Source of the DNA: Pachyseris speciosa
Lineage: Eukaryota > Cnidaria > Anthozoa > Scleractinia > Pachyseridae
Length of the DNA stretch: 64,000 nucleotides
Assembly: GCA_016490735.1 (NCBI GenBank)
Contig: JAEMWC010000213.1
Coordinates: 180,001-244,000 of the forward strand
Direction of reading: 5' to 3'
A program made the position numbers and the translations under genes. This document shows, piece by piece, positions 55,665-64,000 of the stretch. Under the pieces are notes generated by a model. The model searched no databases. It had not been told where the DNA came from and worked only from the letters and a program-made list of their open reading frames with translations. Position 1 is the first letter of the stretch. Each line of letters starts with the position of its first letter.

Positions 55665-57600
55665 ATCCTAGGATCTTCTCTGGGATCTTCTACAACCAAT
55701 CAACAACAAAAAAAAACACATGCACGCATTGCGTACCGTAAATCATTTAAAAAAGAGGTATTCACTGCGTAAATTTCCTCAAACAAGCTGAAACAAGTCA
55801 TAACAAAAACAGCTGTTTTCACAACGAAGAAAGAATTTTCAAGAGGTGAAACGCTCTCACCAGTACGCCAACCCTGCTCCCCAAACAAGTGCGAGCGGGA
55901 AGAGGAGAGAGAAAGTGTGGTACTGTTTTCGGGCTATTGGTGAAACAGGATGGGAATCTGCAAGCCGTCGAAGTTGAAGAGGGGTAAAGCAAGAGAGCCT
56001 ACAGAGTTAGGGCACATGATTGAGTCATTGGAAGGTACACTAAGTGATTGGCATGTTTACATGGGAAATTTTTTGGTGTTGGTAACCTCTAAAAGGGCTA
56101 AAAATATGCCTGTAAATTGATACTACAGCCTCGCGCGTGCAGGTCAGCGATATTACAAGAAGCAAAACCGGGCAAAAGTTCTACCGTTAATGTTAGAATT
56201 AACTATGCAGATGCAGGGCTACTCTTTGAAGTTATCTAACACATTACTGGTTTTATTGGTCTAGACAGTCTGTTTTCTCAGAGTCTTTGAGTTCTGACTT
56301 GACTTCTCTTGCATCACACTCCGAGTGCCAAGCGAGGCAGGTCTCGGTTTATCTTCGAGCATCCAAGAGTTTTCTTTTTTGGCCTGCTACACTGGTTGTG
56401 AGGACTCGGCATTGGCGGGTTTCGGACTTATGGTCCGCCGGATCGAAGAGGAGCATGAAGAACTGAGAAACTGGTTGGTGAACTGTACCAGGAAGAGCTT
56501 GCGGACCGTGATGATTTTATCTACGTTGTAGACTGTCAGCAGTCCCTCTTTCAATTTCCGCTCGCTCGCTTAAAAAATCGACGAAGGAGAGAAAGAGGGA
56601 CTGCTCGCAGTCTATCTACATTGTTACTCCGCGGATCACTCAGAGTTGGAGATTATCATCGCACCAGAAATTCAAAGCATGTCAAGTCATCGTCCTTCAT
56701 CATCTCTTTAGAAAAATTGTTAGGTGGACAATATTTACATCACCTCTGTAATTTCTGTGAAGAGATCTTGCGATTAGAGCCTTATCATTTATATTAAACA
56801 TTATCTAGATAGTGAAAATACCGTATATTTAAAATCTTACTTTTGTTTCAACCCGCTTACTAATCCAATGTAGCAGAGATCCTCTATTTTAAACTTGTTT
56901 TAATCTGCTCCATCTCTCACTTATTAACCGTCACTTCTTTCACAAGACACCGATGCTATTCGTTATTCCTCGATTATTTCATGTCCCACATGTCACACAG
57001 GTCTTATTTTAATTGGATTCACTTATCAAGTCGGGTTCCTCGCCACTCGCTATTTCCCTTCTGACTATGCACTTTCCTCCATATTCTTTTTTTATTATTA
57101 GCAAATGTGTAATTTTTAACTTGAAATTGAAAAGCGTGGGGGCGAAGCCCCCGCCCTCCCCCAACCTCCCCATCCGCGATGAGAGCTTTGGGGTGGTGAG
57201 AACAAGACCCACAAGAAATTCAAAAGCATATAAAATCATCGTCCTTCAGGGAAGAAAGCGATAGCGTTTGCTGTTGTTTTCAGATTGAGGGTAAATTTTA
57301 AAAAAATTACTCTGTCCTATGCAACGGTCTTATGCTTAACGCGTGAGTTGGCTTTCATAAATAAGTATGAACTTTGTTCTCTGTATACAATGCTTCGGTT
57401 CAGATAATCCCAGATAATTCCAAACAAGAGCTCAAGCTTATGCAGGCGCGGATGATTGTTAGAACGCCCTATAAACCCACGCGTTTCTGAAAGGTTAAAA
57501 TGCTTTATACAGACAATAGCAAACGTAAATACAGGTGAAGCGGAAACCAAACACTCAGTTCTCTTTCGGTATTGACCGATTACAGGAAATGTTCCTTACG
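55665..57600. other. intergenic, hairpin and short repeats only
   Basis: A hairpin pairs GTAGACTGTCAGCAGTCCCTC (56528) with GAGGGACTGCTCGCAGTCTA (56597). A stretch AGAAATTCAAAGCATGTCAAG near 56664 recurs, diverged, near 57211 (both followed by ATCGTCCTTCA). No gene is supported; the frame 56325-56531 lacks a recognisable domain. Confidence 0.45.
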
Positions 57601-57764
57601 GTGGTCACGTGATACCGGCGTTTTTCACACCAATGAGAAGGCGCGAGTCCGCCATGAGCTCATTGTTTCGGGGAATGGCGTTTGAGTTTGCGAAATTTTA
57701 CCCTAGTTTTAGTTAAGTTTAGCGATCAGTTTTAACAGATTTTAGAATTTTAATCAATGCGACA
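57601..57764 (+). promoter_or_regulatory. S6K upstream region with E-box
   Basis: GGTCACGTGATAC at 57603-57615 contains the palindromic E-box CACGTG, a site for bHLH-Zip factors such as MYC or TFEB/MITF type. CCAATGAG at 57631 is a CCAAT box. There is no TATA box. Function is inference from motifs. Confidence 0.45.
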
Positions 57765-62180
<4,416 letters not shown>

Positions 62181-62519
62181 TGAATTTGTTAGGAAAATTG
62201 AGTGCTAGTTCGCCACAAGCAAATGGCCATTGGCGACTGCTTGCTGTATCACAAAGCGATGAGGCTAAAATTTGCATAAAACCGCAAAACTACTGGCTGT
62301 GTAACCTGAAACCTTCCACTCAGTAAACATGGCACAACGCTCATTAATCATTACTCGCTTGAGAAGCCGTGGAAAACCCGAAGCAGAACGGACGTTATTT
62401 CATTTCCTTCATTTTGAACGAATAATCTAATCGTGTAGAAAGTGGAAGTTCATCTGGCTGATGAAGTTTGAGTCGTTAATTAAGACTAAGGTGTATGTGA
62501 AATGTTTATTTGACACACC

Positions 62520-62890
62520 GGCACTCAATCGTATATTTTCTAGTTTGCAAGACCGAAAAATGTTTTCCTGGGCATATCTTTGTAAGGTTGTGTTCCAGGA
62601 GAGTGTGTCCGCATAAAAAGATTTGCTGAAGAGTACGGTAGTTCGGAAGCCTCGCACGTGCTGAGCGTACTGTGGTTGATTGATTGATGAAGAGAACGAT
62701 AAGCTTATCTCACCGCTCGATCTTTCATCATGTAGAATTTGAGATTCATCTGTTTGTTATTCAACACGCCGGCACTCAATCGTATGTTTTCTACTTCGAA
62801 AGACCTAAAAACGTTTTCCTGGGCATATCTTTGTAAAGTTGCGCTACAGTAGAGTTTGTCCGCGTAAAAAGAGTTGCTGAAGGAAGCGTC
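62520..62890. repeat. diverged tandem pair in S6K intron 6
   Basis: GCCGGCACTCAATCGTATGTTTTCTA-type sequence at 62767 repeats one at 62517, followed in both by TTTTCCTGGGCATATCTTTGTAA and a TTTGTCCGCGTAAAAAG-like stretch. Spacing is about 250 bp, with several substitutions. Confidence 0.75.
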
Positions 62891-63495
62891 ACGTGCGGTC
62901 TATTGATCAATCGAAAAGAACTAACAGCTTATCTCCCGTTTACCCTTCAATCGCCGTGCCAACTCTATGTTTTGAGCTTTTTTGAGGTACACAAACGAAT
63001 ATTCAAGGTTTGTTTTCAGCTTGATCTTTGATAGAGGGATATCTATTGTGTGACAGAACTAATAAGGTTAAGTCTCTCTCTCTAGACAGCTATATCAATG
63101 TTCCTTCTTAATTATTATTAAAGAAGGTTGACGTAATCCTGTAGAGAAGAATTGTACATCTTATAGTTGAGTGGTTTTCAATTGATTGTCGTAAACCACT
63201 ACTCTACTTCGAAAGACCTAAAAACGTTTTCCTGGGCATATCTTTGTAAAGTTGCGCTACAGTAGAGTTTGTCCGCGTAAAAAGAGTTGCTGAAGGAAGC
63301 GTCACGTGCGGTCTATTGATCAATCGAAAAGAACTAACAGCTTATCTCCCGTTTACCCTTCAATCGCCGTGCCAACTCTATGTTTTGAGCTTTTTTGAGG
63401 TACACAAACGAATATTCAAGGTTTGTTTTCAGCTTGATCTTTGATAGAGGGATATCTATTGTGTGACAGAACTAATAAGGTTAAGTCTCTCTCTC
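62791..63495. repeat. 413-bp tandem duplication (1.7 copies) containing the S6K intron 5 segment
   Basis: Unit 1 runs from CTACTTCGAAAG at 62791; unit 2 starts with the same words at 63204, exactly 413 bp later, and breaks off after the CTCTCTCTC run at 63495, where an ACAAACGAATATT junction phrase repeats once more. Copies look identical. Each unit contains the S6K exon 5 end and donor (TCAAG|GTTTGT). Confidence 0.92.
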
Positions 63496-64000
63496 ACAAA
63501 CGAATATTACCATATACCTATTTGGGTTTGGTAATAATCCACATTAAACTTAGAGTACCCTCGATAAAGATTCTCGCAAAACAATTTTACACGCTTCGCT
63601 CTGTCAAAACCACGCATACGAAAAGAAACATCCCAAGTGTGTAAACATTTTCAATTTTCAAACGGCTAACTAAAGTTATCAAGAAGCAAATGAATAGAAA
63701 GCTAAACAAAAGTTAAGCATCAATCATGAACGAGCCGAAATTATCGGTGGTTCGATGTTCAGTTTAGGAAGAAGCTTGAATTCGAGGGAAGCGAATTAAT
63801 TAGATAGTAGCCGCGCTCACTGCGGCAGAATTCCTCTGTACAGTATGTCTCCACTACGAAAGACCGAAAACGGAAAACCATGTTCATGTGCATCCTACTG
63901 TGTATATAGTTTTCTTCAGTTAATCATGTCGATCTCAACCTAGCCAAGTTTCGCCGTAAAAACGGTTTGACACAAAATTTCGAAGCTTAGCATGCGCTGC
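63496..64000. other. right edge, S6K intron 6
   Basis: No exon of S6K beyond exon 6 is seen here, and the conserved continuation after EYLSG is not found. No other gene. A phrase ACGAAAGACCGAAAAC at 63854 is a diverged echo of the 62791 repeat unit. Confidence 0.5.

Overview
The window is eukaryotic, AT-rich animal DNA. It has short phase-conserved exons with GT..AG borders, large introns, many tRNA-derived SINEs, LINE and Penelope-type remnants, fold-back elements and long microsatellites. Gene content and repeat style fit a cnidarian, most likely an anthozoan such as a stony coral. That placement is inference; no species is claimed. I found no CRISPR array, operon, intact rRNA or stand-alone tRNA.

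Layout. (1) 1-3.5 kb: a poorly resolved + strand gene made of small phase-0 exons, some apparently duplicated. (2) 4.1-4.8 kb: an intronless SOUL/HEBP2-like heme-binding protein. (3) 7.6-8.9 kb: a 1.3 kb fold-back element. (4) 10.7-28.4 kb, minus strand: a complete 15-exon B3GLCT gene (protein O-fucose beta-1,3-glucosyltransferase), rebuilt exon by exon with all reading phases closing. Two intronless genes lie inside it on the opposite strand: an unrecognised 220-aa protein with a PP1-docking-like motif, and a histone H2B. (5) 28.56-43.3 kb, plus strand: a complete 12-exon ROGDI gene, head to head with B3GLCT across only 130 bp. Its introns hold a SINE, a truncated LINE with a reverse transcriptase ORF, a broken BTB/BACK-domain gene copy, several MITEs and a 1.8 kb AGC/AGT trinucleotide array. 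(6) 45.5-49.05 kb: a complete three-exon FBXO22 gene (F-box plus FIST_C). (7) 49-57.6 kb: a repeat-rich intergenic region with a Penelope-derived palindrome, LINE ends and SINEs. (8) 57.77 kb to the edge: the first six exons of ribosomal protein S6 kinase beta (p70 S6K), continuing outside the window.

The genes act in separate housekeeping processes: thrombospondin-repeat glycosylation in the ER (B3GLCT), the conserved ROGDI/V-ATPase-associated protein, SCF ubiquitin ligation (FBXO22), TOR signalling (S6K) and chromatin (H2B). There is no pathway cluster. The clearest functional coupling in the DNA is the shared B3GLCT/ROGDI promoter and the antisense nesting of H2B in B3GLCT.

I did not find a convincing undescribed biological system. 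The most interesting items are the antisense H2B/B3GLCT exon overlap, a GC-AG intron in B3GLCT, transposons ending within 8-18 nt of splice sites in ROGDI and S6K, a decayed duplicate of ROGDI exon 7, shared LINE/SINE 3' tails, the long higher-order AGC/AGT array, and the duplicated-microexon gene at the left edge.
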